DNA of 64,000 nt from Hyphomicrobiales bacterium (GTDB taxonomy: Bacteria; Pseudomonadota; Alphaproteobacteria; Rhizobiales; CAJQND01), in NCBI GenBank assembly GCA_028285595.1, contig JANQOW010000153.1, forward strand, positions 19,666 through 83,665, given 5' to 3'. The position numbers and the translations under genes are program-made. Below the pieces are notes generated by a model, which saw only the letters and a list, made by a program, of their open reading frames with translations, had not been told where the DNA came from and did not search any database. This document shows, piece by piece, positions 52,542 to 62,416 of this stretch; the first letter of the stretch is position 1, and each line of letters begins with the position of its first letter.

Positions 52542-53438
52542 ATGCAATCCAACAAACGGCTGGGGCGCGGCCTGGCGGCATTGATCGGGGATGATTATTC
52601 TGAAGAAGGTGTGGTGGAGGACATCAAGTCCATGCGTCACCTGCCGATCGAATTGTTGCGACGCAATCCTCACAACCCACGCAAGACCTTTGGCGAGGCG
52701 GAGCTGGAAGAGCTCGCCAAGTCCATAAAGGAAAAGGGTTTGCTGCAGCCGATTATGGTGCGGCCCCTGCAAGGTGAGAGCAGCTCGTATGAGATCGTTG
52801 CGGGCGAGAGGCGGTGGCGGGCGGCTCAACGGGCCGGCGTTCATGATGTGCCGGTTCTGATCCGCGAGCTTTCCGATAGCGAGGCGCTGGAGTTTGCGCT
52901 GATTGAGAACGTCCAGCGCAGCGACCTCAATGCTCTTGAGGAAGCGCTTGGTTACCGCCAGTTGATGGATCAATTCTCCTATACTCAAGAGAAGATGGCT
53001 GAATCGCTGGGCAAGAGCCGCAGCCACATCGCCAATACGCTGAGATTGCTCAAGCTTCCGGACAGTGTTCAAGAGCATGTGCGCCAAGGAAACCTGACGG
53101 CCGGACACGCTCGCACCCTCGTGGCTGCCAAAGATCCAGAGACGCTGGCGCAGCAGATCATTGATTTCAATCTGAACGTTCGCGAAGCAGAGGAAATTGC
53201 TCGGGCCGGATCTCCCAAGGCGCCGCCGAAGCTTGCCACCGCGCCCGTTAAGAGCGCCAATGTGTTGGGGCTTGAAAATGATCTGAAAGCCATTCTTGGG
53301 CTAAACGTTCAAATCGAGGCCAAAGGGGAGAGCGGTTACCTGCGGATCGACTATACGTCGCTGGAGCAGCTTGATGATCTGTGCGCGCGCCTTTCCAAGG
53401 CACCCAACCGAGGCCCCGCCAAGCCGAAGCCTGTTTAG
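52542..53438 (+). CDS. parB: chromosome partitioning protein ParB
   Basis: CTP-dependent parS-binding clamp, 298 residues. N-terminal RLGRGLAALIGD binds ParA in the family. CTP-binding motifs GERRWRAAQ (~87) and ENVQRSDLNALEEALGYRQL, then the helix-turn-helix TQEKMAESLGKSRSHIANTL. The C-terminus is the dimer domain. I chose the ATG at 52542 after GGGAGAGG; a GTG at 52497 could add 15 residues. Its two sites, parS 1 and 2, are 1.5 and 3.5 kb upstream. Confidence 0.95.
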   Translation: MQSNKRLGRGLAALIGDDYSEEGVVEDIKSMRHLPIELLRRNPHNPRKTFGEAELEELAKSIKEKGLLQPIMVRPLQGESSSYEIVAGERRWRAAQRAGVHDVPVLIRELSDSEALEFALIENVQRSDLNALEEALGYRQLMDQFSYTQEKMAESLGKSRSHIANTLRLLKLPDSVQEHVRQGNLTAGHARTLVAAKDPETLAQQIIDFNLNVREAEEIARAGSPKAPPKLATAPVKSANVLGLENDLKAILGLNVQIEAKGESGYLRIDYTSLEQLDDLCARLSKAPNRGPAKPKPV

Positions 53439-53441
53439 ATG

Positions 53442-54485
53442 TTATGCGCGGCGCGGCCGGTTGAAGCGGCCGGCGCGGCTGGCCAGGCTTAAGACAGCTC
53501 TGTGAACAATTGCATTGGCCAGTGCAGGGAACTGCCGCGTTTGCAGTTCGGCGTCACGGACATTTGCTAAAGCCGTTTTCAGATCAGCGGGTTTCCAAGC
53601 GGACAATTGTCGGGCGAGCGACTCTTTCCTTTTCCAAAAGATCGGCGGGCGAGCCGCGTCCACGACCTGTTTAGCTGTGCGTCCAGTTGAAAGCTCGGCG
53701 GTCAGGTGTTGCATACGCAGCACATGTTGATTCGCTGCCGAAATGATAGATTGGGCTGGCGTCCCCGAACTCATCAGCCGATCGAGCTTCTGATCGGCAT
53801 GGCTGGGCTTACCTTCAAACATGGAATCGATCAGTTCATCCAGTGACAGGGCTGACGCATCCCCGCAAATGGCCTCCACATCCTGAAGCTCGACTGTGGA
53901 TTTACCGGCGCAGTAAAGAGCGAGCTTGTGCAGTTCTGATCGGCTGAGAGCACGGTCAGCACCTAAGATCTGGCTCAGATACAGCCTCGCATCGTTGGTG
54001 ATCCCCAAATCATTGGCGCTGAGCACTTCGGTAATGATGCTGGAGATGTCTTGCGCACTGTCCTCATAGCAAGCAATAGCGCCAGCATTCTTGGCCTTCT
54101 CAAACAGCTCCCGCAGTCCCTGACCTTTCCTGAGCGCCGAAGACTCTGCAACGATCAAGGCATCCCCGGACGCAGACCCGAGATAGGACTTAATCGCGGA
54201 GGTAAAAGCCGTGCCGGCGGACTTGATCCAAACGGCTCGGTTTCCGCCCATTAAGGAGATCGCCTGTGCCTCGTCAGCGAGACGCGCCGGGTCTTCCTTC
54301 AATGCTGAGTCATCCAACTGTACAACATTGAACGGATCATCGTGCGTGCCGGCGTGGGCGGTGACCAGTTGCTTTGCGATCTCGCGCACGCGGCCTTCAT
54401 CATTGCCATGTATCAGTATGGCTTTCAGCTCACTCTGCGGCGATGCGGTCAGCTTAACGAGATCGTTAGGCCTCAGGATGCTCAT
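53442..54485 (-). CDS. holA: DNA polymerase III delta subunit
   Basis: Clamp-loader subunit, 347 residues. It is assigned by the family pattern of an N-terminal region with KAILIHGNDEGRVREIAKQL, the central LIVAESSALRKGQGLRELFE, and IACYEDSAQDISSIITEVLS; then the C-terminal RQLSAWKPADLKTALANVRD-type helices. The order leuS-lptE-holA is the usual alphaproteobacterial operon. It converges on parB with 3 nt between stops. Confidence 0.93.
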   Translation of the reverse strand: MSILRPNDLVKLTASPQSELKAILIHGNDEGRVREIAKQLVTAHAGTHDDPFNVVQLDDSALKEDPARLADEAQAISLMGGNRAVWIKSAGTAFTSAIKSYLGSASGDALIVAESSALRKGQGLRELFEKAKNAGAIACYEDSAQDISSIITEVLSANDLGITNDARLYLSQILGADRALSRSELHKLALYCAGKSTVELQDVEAICGDASALSLDELIDSMFEGKPSHADQKLDRLMSSGTPAQSIISAANQHVLRMQHLTAELSTGRTAKQVVDAARPPIFWKRKESLARQLSAWKPADLKTALANVRDAELQTRQFPALANAIVHRAVLSLASRAGRFNRPRRA

Positions 54486-54494
54486 GGATGTGGC

Positions 54495-55025
54495 TTAGCT
54501 TGAAGGGCTTCGCGTTGCAAAATAAGCAGCCAATCGTGTCCGGATGTCTTGACTGACTTGACGCGCGGCGCGCTCTTCTGCGTCGCTTTTTGCCTGAAGG
54601 TTCGCGAACTCAGATGTGATCTCGTCGTAAGATACCTCAGAGAACGTGTTGCCCGAATAAACCCTCTGGCCAGATTTGCCGTCGCGCAGGGAGAAAGCCA
54701 CCTTCAAGCGGTACGACTTACGAGAGACATCCGTGTTCCGCTCGATGACGAGATTGAACTCTCTGCTGCTCGGGCGGAGGATCAGGGTGTAACGACCATT
54801 GCCTTCACGTCCAGGCGGCGACATGGAAGAGATCAGGTTGTTCCGGATAAGCTGTTGAACGCGGTTTTTTGGTTCCGGAATGTCAATGTTGGACAATTCG
54901 GTGACCACATCGCTTTGGGACTCAAGCCCATTGGTTCCGTAAAGCGGGCGCAGGTTATTGCAAGCCTGCAGCCCGAACAGGGCAACAAGCGCGACAATAC
55001 CCACTCTGAAACAACGCATATTCAT
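54495..55025 (-). CDS. lptE: LPS assembly lipoprotein LptE
   Basis: Outer-membrane lipoprotein of 176 residues that plugs LptD for lipopolysaccharide export. The signal peptide ends in a lipobox (LFGLQAC, Cys ~22), then NNLRPLYGTNGL, a very common LptE opening. The rest is the beta-rich domain seen in LptE (YRLKVAFSLRDGKSGQRVYS). It lies between leuS and holA, the expected place. A second in-frame ATG two codons in has a better-spaced GAGGG and may be the real start. Confidence 0.92.
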   Translation of the reverse strand: MNMRCFRVGIVALVALFGLQACNNLRPLYGTNGLESQSDVVTELSNIDIPEPKNRVQQLIRNNLISSMSPPGREGNGRYTLILRPSSREFNLVIERNTDVSRKSYRLKVAFSLRDGKSGQRVYSGNTFSEVSYDEITSEFANLQAKSDAEERAARQVSQDIRTRLAAYFATRSPSS

Positions 55026-55054
55026 CCCTCGCCCGCTCCTGGCGCTTCTTGTGC

Positions 55055-57676
55055 CTAACTCACTACCACATTTACAATACGATCGGGAACGACAATAATT
55101 TTTCTGACCTCTTTATCGCCGATGGCCCGCTGGATGCCATCTGCTCCGAGTGCAGCGGCCTCCACATCTTCTTTGGCAGCACCTTTTGCGATTTTGATTT
55201 CATCGCGCCGCTTACCGTTCACTTGGACCGGAATGACCACTTGGTCGTCCACCAGCAAGGCCGGCTCACAGGAGGGCCAAGGCGTTTCGGCCAAGAGACT
55301 GTCGTGCCCGATCACTGACCAGCATTCTTCAGCAAGGTGCGGCATCATGGGTCCGATTGCCTGAATGAGGAACTCGACACCCTCCCGCACGGCGCTTGCC
55401 CACGCAGGATCCGTGCCATTCCCTTGGGCCCGAAGAGCCGCGGCCAACGTGTTGGAGTATTCGTAGATTTGGGCAACGGCCGTATTATAGCGCAAACTCT
55501 CAATACCAGAGCTAACCGCATCCAGCATTCTGTGAGAGGCGCGGCGCAGTTCGCTTGATGGGCCTTCCAACTCCAATTGGGGGGCATCTGCGCGCGGCGC
55601 CATGACAGCGGCGGCCTCGTTGACCAATCGCCAGATGCGCTGGACAAATCTGTGCGCACCTTCAATGCCCGCTTCTGTCCAGATGATGTCGCGTTCCGGA
55701 GGCGAGTCAGACAACATGAAGAGCCGGGCCGTGTCAGCGCCATAAAGTTCTATAATGTCATCGGGGTCGATCGTGTTGCGTTTCGATTTGGACATTTTCT
55801 CGATGGAGCCGATTTGCACAGCCTCTCCAGTGTCCGCGCGCACGGCGGTGCGCGTGTCCTCTGTGCTCACGATCGTCACTTCTTCCGGGCTAAGCCACGC
55901 ACCGTCATGGCGATAGGTTTCATGGGTTACCATGCCTTGGGTGAACAGACCTTCGAACGGTTCGTCGGTTGTGGTGTGGCCCGTCTTGCGCATGGCCCGC
56001 GTGAAAAAGCGCGAATAGAGCAGATGGAGGATCGCATGTTCGATCCCGCCTATGTATTGGTCCACGCCCATCCAATAGTTCACAGCGTCCAGATCGGTGG
56101 GTACCTCCTCCTCATGCGGTGAACAAAACCGCAAGAAATACCAAGAGGAATCCACAAACGTGTCCATGGTATCGGTTTCGCGCCGGGCTGGCCCGCCGCA
56201 TTGGTGACAGGTGGTGGCCAACCAGGTTTCATGTCGGTCGAGCGGGTTGCCAGGCTTGTCGAACGCGATGTCTTCCGGCAGCTTGATCGGCAACTCTGAT
56301 TTGTCCACCGGAATGGTTCCGCACTTTTCACAGTGAATGACCGGGATCGGACATCCCCAATAGCGCTGCCTGGAAACGCCCCAATCGCGCAGGCGGTAGT
56401 TGACTGTGCGGTGACCTTGCGAAGTACCATTCAAGCTGATGGCTTCCATACGGTCGGCAACGCATGACTTGGCCTCATCGACACTCATGCCATCCAGGAA
56501 CTGAGAGTTGCCGAGAGAGCCCGGGCCCAAATAGGCTTCGTCGCCCACATAATAGGTTGATGCGGTCTCGTTATCGGGAATGACCACCGGCAACACATTC
56601 AAACCGTACTTACGGGCAAAGTCCAAGTCGCGCTGATCGTGGGCTGGGCATCCGAAAATGGCGCCTGTGCCATAGTCCATCAGCACGAAGTTGGCCACAT
56701 AGAGCGGAACCTCAAGGTTCTCATCAAAGGGGTGACGGGCCTTGATGCCTGTGTCGAAGCCTTTCTTTTCCGCCCGCTCAATTGCCTCTTCGCTTGTGCC
56801 GGTTCTTTGACACTCTTGGATGAATGCAGTGAGCTCCGGATTGTCTTCTGCCAGCTGCTTGGCGAGGGGATGATCGGCTGCCATGGCGCAGAAGCTCGCA
56901 CCAAAGATCGTGTCGTGGCGTGTGGTATAAAGATCGATGGTGGACTGTGAGATGTTGTCTGGCACATCTATCAACTGCCACACCATATGCAGGCCCTCAG
57001 AGCGACCGATCCAGTTCTGCTGCATCAGCCGAACCTTTTCGGGCCATCGGTCCAAACCGTCCAATGCTTCCAGCAGGTCTTGTGCGTAGTCGGTGATCTT
57101 GAAGAACCATTGGGTCAGCTCGCGCTGTTCCACCAGCGCACCGGAGCGCCAGCCCCGACCGTCAATCACCTGCTCATTGGCCAGCACGGTTTGATCCACC
57201 GGGTCCCAGTTCACCTTGGAGAGCCTGCGCTCCACCAGGCCGGCCTCCAGGAAGTCAATGAACATGGCCTGTTGGTGGCGATAATAGCTGGCATCACAGG
57301 TGGCGAACTCGCGGGACCAATCGAGGGAAAATCCCATGGACTGAAGCTGAGCACGCATCGCGGCGATGTTTTCGTAAGTCCAGGTGGCCGGGTGTACCTT
57401 GCGCTCCATGGCCGCGTTCTCGGCCGGCATGCCGAACGCGTCCCACCCCATGGGGTGCAGGACGTTAAAACCCTTGGCGCGCTTGTAGCGGGCAATCACA
57501 TCACCGAGGGTGTAGTTGCGCACATGGCCAATGTGGATGCGCCCCGACGGATAGGGAAACATCTCCAGTACGTAATACTTGTCGAGCGTGTGATCTTCCT
57601 TGGCAGAAAAGCAGTTGTGCTCATCCCAGACCTTTTGCCAACGGGGCTCTGCGTCACGGTGATTATATCGCTCCAT
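55055..57676 (-). CDS. leuS: leucyl-tRNA synthetase
   Basis: Class I aminoacyl-tRNA synthetase, 873 residues. HIGH motif in [20 protein letters not shown] (~residue 50), editing domain in the middle, [20 protein letters not shown], and the [12 protein letters not shown] motif near 620. I chose the ATG at 57676 because family members begin [17 protein letters not shown]. First gene of leuS-lptE-holA; divergent from the YggS gene. Confidence 0.97.
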   Translation of the reverse strand: MERYNHRDAEPRWQKVWDEHNCFSAKEDHTLDKYYVLEMFPYPSGRIHIGHVRNYTLGDVIARYKRAKGFNVLHPMGWDAFGMPAENAAMERKVHPATWTYENIAAMRAQLQSMGFSLDWSREFATCDASYYRHQQAMFIDFLEAGLVERRLSKVNWDPVDQTVLANEQVIDGRGWRSGALVEQRELTQWFFKITDYAQDLLEALDGLDRWPEKVRLMQQNWIGRSEGLHMVWQLIDVPDNISQSTIDLYTTRHDTIFGASFCAMAADHPLAKQLAEDNPELTAFIQECQRTGTSEEAIERAEKKGFDTGIKARHPFDENLEVPLYVANFVLMDYGTGAIFGCPAHDQRDLDFARKYGLNVLPVVIPDNETASTYYVGDEAYLGPGSLGNSQFLDGMSVDEAKSCVADRMEAISLNGTSQGHRTVNYRLRDWGVSRQRYWGCPIPVIHCEKCGTIPVDKSELPIKLPEDIAFDKPGNPLDRHETWLATTCHQCGGPARRETDTMDTFVDSSWYFLRFCSPHEEEVPTDLDAVNYWMGVDQYIGGIEHAILHLLYSRFFTRAMRKTGHTTTDEPFEGLFTQGMVTHETYRHDGAWLSPEEVTIVSTEDTRTAVRADTGEAVQIGSIEKMSKSKRNTIDPDDIIELYGADTARLFMLSDSPPERDIIWTEAGIEGAHRFVQRIWRLVNEAAAVMAPRADAPQLELEGPSSELRRASHRMLDAVSSGIESLRYNTAVAQIYEYSNTLAAALRAQGNGTDPAWASAVREGVEFLIQAIGPMMPHLAEECWSVIGHDSLLAETPWPSCEPALLVDDQVVIPVQVNGKRRDEIKIAKGAAKEDVEAAALGADGIQRAIGDKEVRKIIVVPDRIVNVVVS

Positions 57677-57826
57677 TCCGGACCGGCTTTCTTTGATGTG
57701 ATTGGTTAGGCAGGGTTGAGGATTTACACGCACTTGCATCCGCCGACAAGGCCGCTATAGGTGCTGTTGGCCGCGCGCCGGAGCGACGAAAGAGATTGCC
57801 TTTAAAGATTGACGGGTAAAATCCAC

Positions 57827-58504
57827 ATGAGCGAACAGTCTGAAGCTCTCCAGCAGGTGGTCGGCAGGATTGGGGCATCGGCCCAAGCCGTTGGCCGCAG
57901 CGCCGATCAGATCACCCTGATCGCGGTTTCGAAGACCTTCGGACCGGATCGGATTGTGCCGATTATTGAAGCTGGACACCAAGTGTTTGGGGAGAACCGT
58001 GTTCAGGAATCTCAAGGTAAGTGGCCACAGTTGAAGGCAAAATTTCCAGATCTCAAATTGCATCTGATTGGCCCGCTACAGAGCAACAAAGTGCGCGATG
58101 CTGTTGAGTTGTTCGATTGCATCCAGACAGTCGACCGGCCCAAACTCGCCCGGGCATTGGCCCAGGAAATGGCTCGCCAAGATCGTTGGCCGGACTTGTT
58201 TGTTCAAGTGAACACGGGAGAAGAGGATCAAAAGGCAGGTGTTGCGCCGGGGGACGCCGACGCATTCATCGCCTATTGTCGTGAAGACTGTGGTTTGGCG
58301 CCCGTTGGTTTGATGTGTATTCCACCGTTCGATGAAGAGCCTTCGTTGCATTTTGCTCTGTTGGCGAAGATTGCGGCGCGAAACGGTCTTGCTGCCCTTT
58401 CCATGGGCATGAGCAGTGACTTTGAAACGGCCGTTGAGTTCGGAGCGACCCATGTAAGGGTGGGCTCCGCCATATTTGGGGCCCGCACCCCGCCGCCAGC
58501 ATAA
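57827..58504 (+). CDS. pyridoxal-phosphate homeostasis protein, YggS family
   Basis: Single-domain PLP-binding protein of 225 residues (YggS/PROSC family), which maintains free PLP and amino-acid balance; no enzymatic reaction is established. The PLP lysine is in TLIAVSKTFGPDRI (~36). Other features: VFGENRVQESQGKWPQLK, HLIGPLQSNKVRDAVELFD and GLAALSMGMSSDFETAVEFG, with RVGSAIFGAR at the phosphate site. The ATG at 57827 is preferred over a TTG at 57809. Confidence 0.95.
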   Translation: MSEQSEALQQVVGRIGASAQAVGRSADQITLIAVSKTFGPDRIVPIIEAGHQVFGENRVQESQGKWPQLKAKFPDLKLHLIGPLQSNKVRDAVELFDCIQTVDRPKLARALAQEMARQDRWPDLFVQVNTGEEDQKAGVAPGDADAFIAYCREDCGLAPVGLMCIPPFDEEPSLHFALLAKIAARNGLAALSMGMSSDFETAVEFGATHVRVGSAIFGARTPPPA

Positions 58505-58505
58505 C

Positions 58506-59039
58506 TCAGCTTTCGACCCCAATTTCAAGCACCGTTTCGGGAGACAGCAACGGCAACAGCTGGCGCATGTGCGCTTCAGCGATGGCCACGCAGCCTTCTG
58601 TTGGCTCATAGCCTTTGCGCGCCAAGTGGAAGAAGATTGCGCTGCCCTTGCCTGCGACGATCTCTTCATCGTTGAATCCGAGAGGGATCATCAGGTCATA
58701 GAGCTGGTCGTCGCGCCAGAGTTGTTCATGGGAGGCCGCGAAGGGAAGCTTTACCGGTTGGTTGTAGCGCTCGTGGTCTGGAGCATCGCACCAGCCATCA
58801 TCGCGCGCGATCTGTTGGACAGGCAATAAAGTGGCCGGTGGAGCCGGCCGGTCGGGACGGTAGTAAAGTTGGCGAAGTGGCCATTTGCCGATGGGAGAGG
58901 CTCCGTCGCCTTCTTTCTTATCTGTTGTCAGGCCTGACCGTCCGAACGCGCAAGGCACGTCGACGCCCCAGGCCAAAAGACGGCCTTGAGTGTCATCTGG
59001 ATGTGTCGCAATCGCCTGAATAAGGCTGATGTGGTCCAT
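58506..59039 (-). CDS. L,D-transpeptidase family protein
   Basis: YkuD-type protein of 177 residues. The catalytic His and Cys are in FFHLARKGYEPTEGCVAI, matching HX..S/T-x-GC. Upstream, GLTTDKKEGDGASPIGKWPL marks the start of the fold. No signal peptide is visible, so location is uncertain; related short proteins in this group act on cell-wall crosslinks or have unclear targets. I chose the ATG at 59039, after GGGA; a TTG at 59075 is possible. Convergent with the YggS gene. Confidence 0.88.
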   Translation of the reverse strand: MDHISLIQAIATHPDDTQGRLLAWGVDVPCAFGRSGLTTDKKEGDGASPIGKWPLRQLYYRPDRPAPPATLLPVQQIARDDGWCDAPDHERYNQPVKLPFAASHEQLWRDDQLYDLMIPLGFNDEEIVAGKGSAIFFHLARKGYEPTEGCVAIAEAHMRQLLPLLSPETVLEIGVES

Positions 59040-59221
59040 TTGAGCAATCCCAACGTTTCTGTCTGAACTAGGCAAGTTTTTAGATTATGCTATGAGGATT
59101 ACTGAGCAATAACGTTCCGTGCACGAAATGTTGAAGCTCGCGAGACGGAAGGGCTCCTTGTTCCGGGCACATACGATCACTAACTTGTGGGCGCCGCCGC
59201 CTTTCAATCGGACTATGAACA

Positions 59222-59908
59222 ATGAGCACTGCTAAAAAAATCCTGATCTGCGATGACGATGACACGCTTCGCGAATCCTTATGCGAACAATTTGCCCTGC
59301 ATGAGGAGTTTTCCGTTTTTGAAGCTCCCAACGCCACCGAGGCCATAAAGCAGACCAAGAGCGAACATTGCGATCTGGTGCTCCTGGATATCAACCTTCC
59401 CGATATGGACGGTCGCGAGGCCTGCAAGCTGATGCGGCGCAATGGCCTAAAATGTCCAGTGATTATGCTTACGGCTGAAGACTCTGATGCGGATACCATT
59501 CTGGGTCTGGATGCCGGGGCCAATGATTACGTCACCAAGCCTTTCCGGTTCGGTGTCCTTCTGGCGCGGGTCAGGGCGCATCTGCGCCAGCATGAGCAGT
59601 CTGAGGATGCCGTATTCTCGATTGGGCCTTACACGTTCCGCCCCAGCGCCAAGCTCTTGCTTCGGGACGATCAGTCCAAAATCAGGCTGACCGAGAAAGA
59701 AACCTCAATCTTGAAGTTCCTGTATCGTGCTGGTGAACAGGTGGTTGGCCGGGACGTTCTGCTGCACGAAGTGTGGGGTTACAATGCCGGCGTCACCACG
59801 CATACGCTTGAAACACACATCTATCGGCTGAGACAGAAGATCGAAGCAGATCCGTCCAACGCAGAAATTCTGGTGACAGAGACCGGCGGCTATAAACTCG
59901 TTCCATGA
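59222..59908 (+). CDS. OmpR-family response regulator
   Basis: Two-component regulator of 228 residues. The receiver domain has the acidic pair in ICDDDDT, phosphoacceptor Asp in LVLLDINLPDMDG (~57), Thr in VIMLTAED and Lys in YVTKPFR. The winged helix (~130-228) contains LTEKETSILKFLYRAGEQVV and HTLETHIYRLRQKIEADPSN. All key residues are intact, so it should be phosphorylation-controlled. No sensor kinase is adjacent. Its neighbour, a cell-wall transpeptidase gene, is divergent and could be a target (inference). Confidence 0.93.
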   Translation: MSTAKKILICDDDDTLRESLCEQFALHEEFSVFEAPNATEAIKQTKSEHCDLVLLDINLPDMDGREACKLMRRNGLKCPVIMLTAEDSDADTILGLDAGANDYVTKPFRFGVLLARVRAHLRQHEQSEDAVFSIGPYTFRPSAKLLLRDDQSKIRLTEKETSILKFLYRAGEQVVGRDVLLHEVWGYNAGVTTHTLETHIYRLRQKIEADPSNAEILVTETGGYKLVP

Positions 59909-59968
59909 TCTGTATGTTTGATTACCGGCCTGTCAGCGATTTCACTCAGCTCGCGCCTTAATTAAGAT

Positions 59969-60020
59969 CTTTGTGCTATGTGTTGCGTATCCAAGTGATT
60001 CGCGGCACAAACGCACAAAG
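59969..60020. promoter_or_regulatory. inverted repeat upstream of CNB-domain gene
   Basis: CTTTGTGC (59969-59976) and GCACAAAG (60013-60020) are exact 8-bp complements, 36 nt apart, in the 172-nt spacer before the cyclic-nucleotide-binding gene. GGCACAA (60004-60010) is a second partial complement. It could be an operator pair or a stem in the leader. No protein is known for it. Confidence 0.3.
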
Positions 60021-60080
60021 GGCGAGGGCAAAAATCATTTTGGGGACAAGACATAGTGCGCAGCCGCCGGGAGCCGGCGG

Positions 60081-60554
60081 ATGAGGGTAAAATCGGATGT
60101 CGAATATCTTCGGCAAATACCTCTGTTTGCCGAAGCTGATGCTGCACACCTGCAAGTGCTGGCGTTTTCCACACGCCGCCGCACCATCAAAAAAGACGCT
60201 TACGTGTTCCGCGAAGGCAAAGAAGCCACAGCGGGCTATGTGGTGGTGGATGGGACCGTGCAGCTCCTGCGTGGACCAACCAAATCTGCCGTACCTGTGG
60301 CCGAGGCCACGGCTGGCGCCTTGATCGGGGAAACCGCGATGATTGCCGGGATGCCCTACAGTTTGAGCGCCCTGGCGCTCAGCGAGGTGGAAGTGTTGCG
60401 CATTCCCAGAAAGCTGTTGTTCGAGGTTGCCGAGGAATTCCCGGATTTCGCGTTTAAGCTGACCAAGGCGGTAAGCGCTAAACTGGACAGCAACCTGAAG
60501 GATCTAAGCGAAGTCCAGAGCGTACTTGGAAAAGCGGCAAACTGGAGCCGCTAG
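60081..60554 (+). CDS. cyclic nucleotide-binding domain protein
   Basis: Stand-alone cNMP-binding domain of 157 residues, with no DNA-binding helix-turn-helix after it. The fold starts LRQIPLFAEADAAHLQVLAF; KDAYVFREGKEATAGYVVVD and GALIGETAMIAGMPYSLSAL correspond to the ligand cassette, with IGE in place of the usual FGE and a small residue where an Arg often binds the phosphate, so ligand binding is uncertain. It may be a regulatory subunit of an unknown partner. The ATG follows GGGAG. Confidence 0.85.
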   Translation: MRVKSDVEYLRQIPLFAEADAAHLQVLAFSTRRRTIKKDAYVFREGKEATAGYVVVDGTVQLLRGPTKSAVPVAEATAGALIGETAMIAGMPYSLSALALSEVEVLRIPRKLLFEVAEEFPDFAFKLTKAVSAKLDSNLKDLSEVQSVLGKAANWSR

Positions 60555-60592
60555 ATCTGCCCCCTTAGAGCGAACGGGCGCAGGTCATATAA

Positions 60593-61399
60593 CTACAATT
60601 CCAGCTCCGCATACACCGGGGCATGATCGGACGGCTTGGGTTCCCAGCCACGCACGTCGCGCAAAACTTCAATCTTTTGGCAAGCACCGCCCAAAGCCGG
60701 CGACAACCATACATGATCAAGCCTGCGGCCTTTATCGGCGGCCGACCAGTCTTTGGCCCGGTAGCTCCACCATGTGTAGAGCTTTTCATCGGCTGGAACG
60801 TGTTGGCGCATTGCGTCGTGCCAGTTTCCGGCCGCCATGGCGCGGTCCAGATGTTCGACCTCTATGGGGGTGTGGCTAACCACTTTGAGCAACTGTTTAT
60901 GCGACCAAACATCATTCTCTAACGGTGCGATATTGAGATCGCCCACGACAACTTCGCGGCGGGTTTTGGTCATTTGCGAGAACCAATCAGTCATCTCGTT
61001 CAAAAATTTGAGCTTGTGATCGAATTTCTCGTTGATGGCGGGGTCCGGCTCATCGCCGCCTGCGGGCACATAAAAGTTGTGCACCGTCACCGGCCCGCCG
61101 TTTTGCTCAAGGGTCACGTGCTGGTGGCGGGCGTCATCCTTGCCGCAGAATGCGCGCTGACCTGCATCGACAATAGGGTGGCGCGACACGGCAGCGACGC
61201 CATGATAGGCCTTTTGTCCGCGCACATGGATATGAGGATAACCGGCGGCGGCGATCTCGGCGCCGGGAAACTGATCATTCTGGCACTTGATCTCCTGAAG
61301 GCAGAGCAAATCTGGTTGATATTCCTCAAGCAGACGCTTAACCAGATCCAGACGAAGCCGGACAGAGTTGATGTTCCAGGTGATCAGCTTAAATGTCAT
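60593..61399 (-). CDS. xthA: exodeoxyribonuclease III
   Basis: AP endonuclease/3'-5' exonuclease of base-excision repair, 268 residues. Catalytic blocks: ITWNINSVRLRLDLV (~6), LCLQEIKCQNDQFP with the metal-binding Glu (~35), VVVGDLNIAPLENDV (Asp/Asn ~150), RLDHVWLS and the terminal PSDHAPVYAEL with the catalytic Asp-His. Divergent from dapF with ~80 nt between starts. Confidence 0.96.
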   Translation of the reverse strand: MTFKLITWNINSVRLRLDLVKRLLEEYQPDLLCLQEIKCQNDQFPGAEIAAAGYPHIHVRGQKAYHGVAAVSRHPIVDAGQRAFCGKDDARHQHVTLEQNGGPVTVHNFYVPAGGDEPDPAINEKFDHKLKFLNEMTDWFSQMTKTRREVVVGDLNIAPLENDVWSHKQLLKVVSHTPIEVEHLDRAMAAGNWHDAMRQHVPADEKLYTWWSYRAKDWSAADKGRRLDHVWLSPALGGACQKIEVLRDVRGWEPKPSDHAPVYAELEL

Positions 61400-61478
61400 G
61401 AAGGATCTCGGCGTCCGATCGCCAGCGAGGCGAGCGCCGGCTGAAATTATGTCTGTTTGACGTTATATAAGGCACACT

Positions 61479-62336
61479 ATGAGCACCAACGGCAACATTC
61501 CCTTTCGCAAGATGAACGGGCTTGGCAATGATTTTGTCGTGATTGATGGCCGCACGCGGACGATCAACGTGACGGAAGATATGGTGCGGGCTGCGGCTGA
61601 CCGCGAGACGGGTGTTGGCTGCGATCAGTTTATCCTGATGGACAAGTCCGTTTTTGCCGACCTGAGGATGCGCATCTGGAACTCAGAAGGTGGTGAGGTG
61701 GAGGCCTGTGGCAATGCGTCGCGCTGCATCGCCGATATTGTTTTGAACGAAACCGGCGCTGAAGAGGTCTCGATTGAAACGCTCGGCGGCCTTCTCAAAT
61801 GCAGCCGGGCGGGTGACGGGCTGATATCGGTTGATATGGGTGAACCGGCCTTTCATTGGACCGAAATACCGTTGGCCGAAGAGTTTTACGATACCACGGC
61901 CATCGAACTTCAGATCGGCCCCATTGACGACCCAATCCTGCACACTCCAAGCGTTGTGAATGTGGGCAACCCCCACGCAATTTTTTGGGTTCAGGATGTA
62001 GAGGCCTACGAATTGGGCAAAATCGGCCCGCTTTTGGAAAATCATCCCGTGTTTCCTGAGCGGGCAAACATCTCGGTTGCTCAGGTGGTGGACCCTGGCC
62101 ATGTGATCATGAAAGTGTGGGAGCGGGGCGCGGGACTGACCCGGGCCTGCGGCACCGCGGCCTGTGCCGGGGCCGTGGCAGCGGCCCGCAAAGGACTGAC
62201 CGGGCGGGATGTCCGGATCACGTTGCCCGGGGGCGATCTCCACATCAGCTGGCGGGACTCCGATAACCGGATCATTATGACCGGGCCGTTCGCCTACGAG
62301 TTTGAGGGCGCACTAGAGGCCGTGCAGCCCTCTTAA
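61479..62336 (+). CDS. dapF: diaminopimelate epimerase
   Basis: Cytosolic enzyme of lysine and peptidoglycan synthesis that converts LL- to meso-diaminopimelate, 285 residues. N-terminal KMNGLGNDFVVID, first catalytic Cys in EACGNASRC (~73), second catalytic Cys in TRACGTAACAGAVA (~220). Both cysteines and the surrounding loops are intact. mtaB follows after 80 nt. Confidence 0.96.
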   Translation: MSTNGNIPFRKMNGLGNDFVVIDGRTRTINVTEDMVRAAADRETGVGCDQFILMDKSVFADLRMRIWNSEGGEVEACGNASRCIADIVLNETGAEEVSIETLGGLLKCSRAGDGLISVDMGEPAFHWTEIPLAEEFYDTTAIELQIGPIDDPILHTPSVVNVGNPHAIFWVQDVEAYELGKIGPLLENHPVFPERANISVAQVVDPGHVIMKVWERGAGLTRACGTAACAGAVAAARKGLTGRDVRITLPGGDLHISWRDSDNRIIMTGPFAYEFEGALEAVQPS

Positions 62337-62416
62337 TCAAACAGAAGCAAAAGCTTGGGCATTTTGCGCAAGCGTAATATATGTGCGCAGAACTTTACGC
62401 GCAGGAACGAAAACCC

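Noticed and set aside
53445..53480. GC-rich inverted repeat between parB and holA as a terminator
   Set aside because: No T run on either strand, and it lies within the holA coding end; not supported as a terminator.
56987..57709. 240-codon frame antisense to leuS
   Set aside because: leuS carries HIGH and KMSKS motifs in the other frame; the antisense product is unlike any protein I know.
62345..62376. Competing small hairpins between dapF and mtaB
   Set aside because: Six-base arms (GCAAAA/TTTTGC) with no T run after them; too weak to call.
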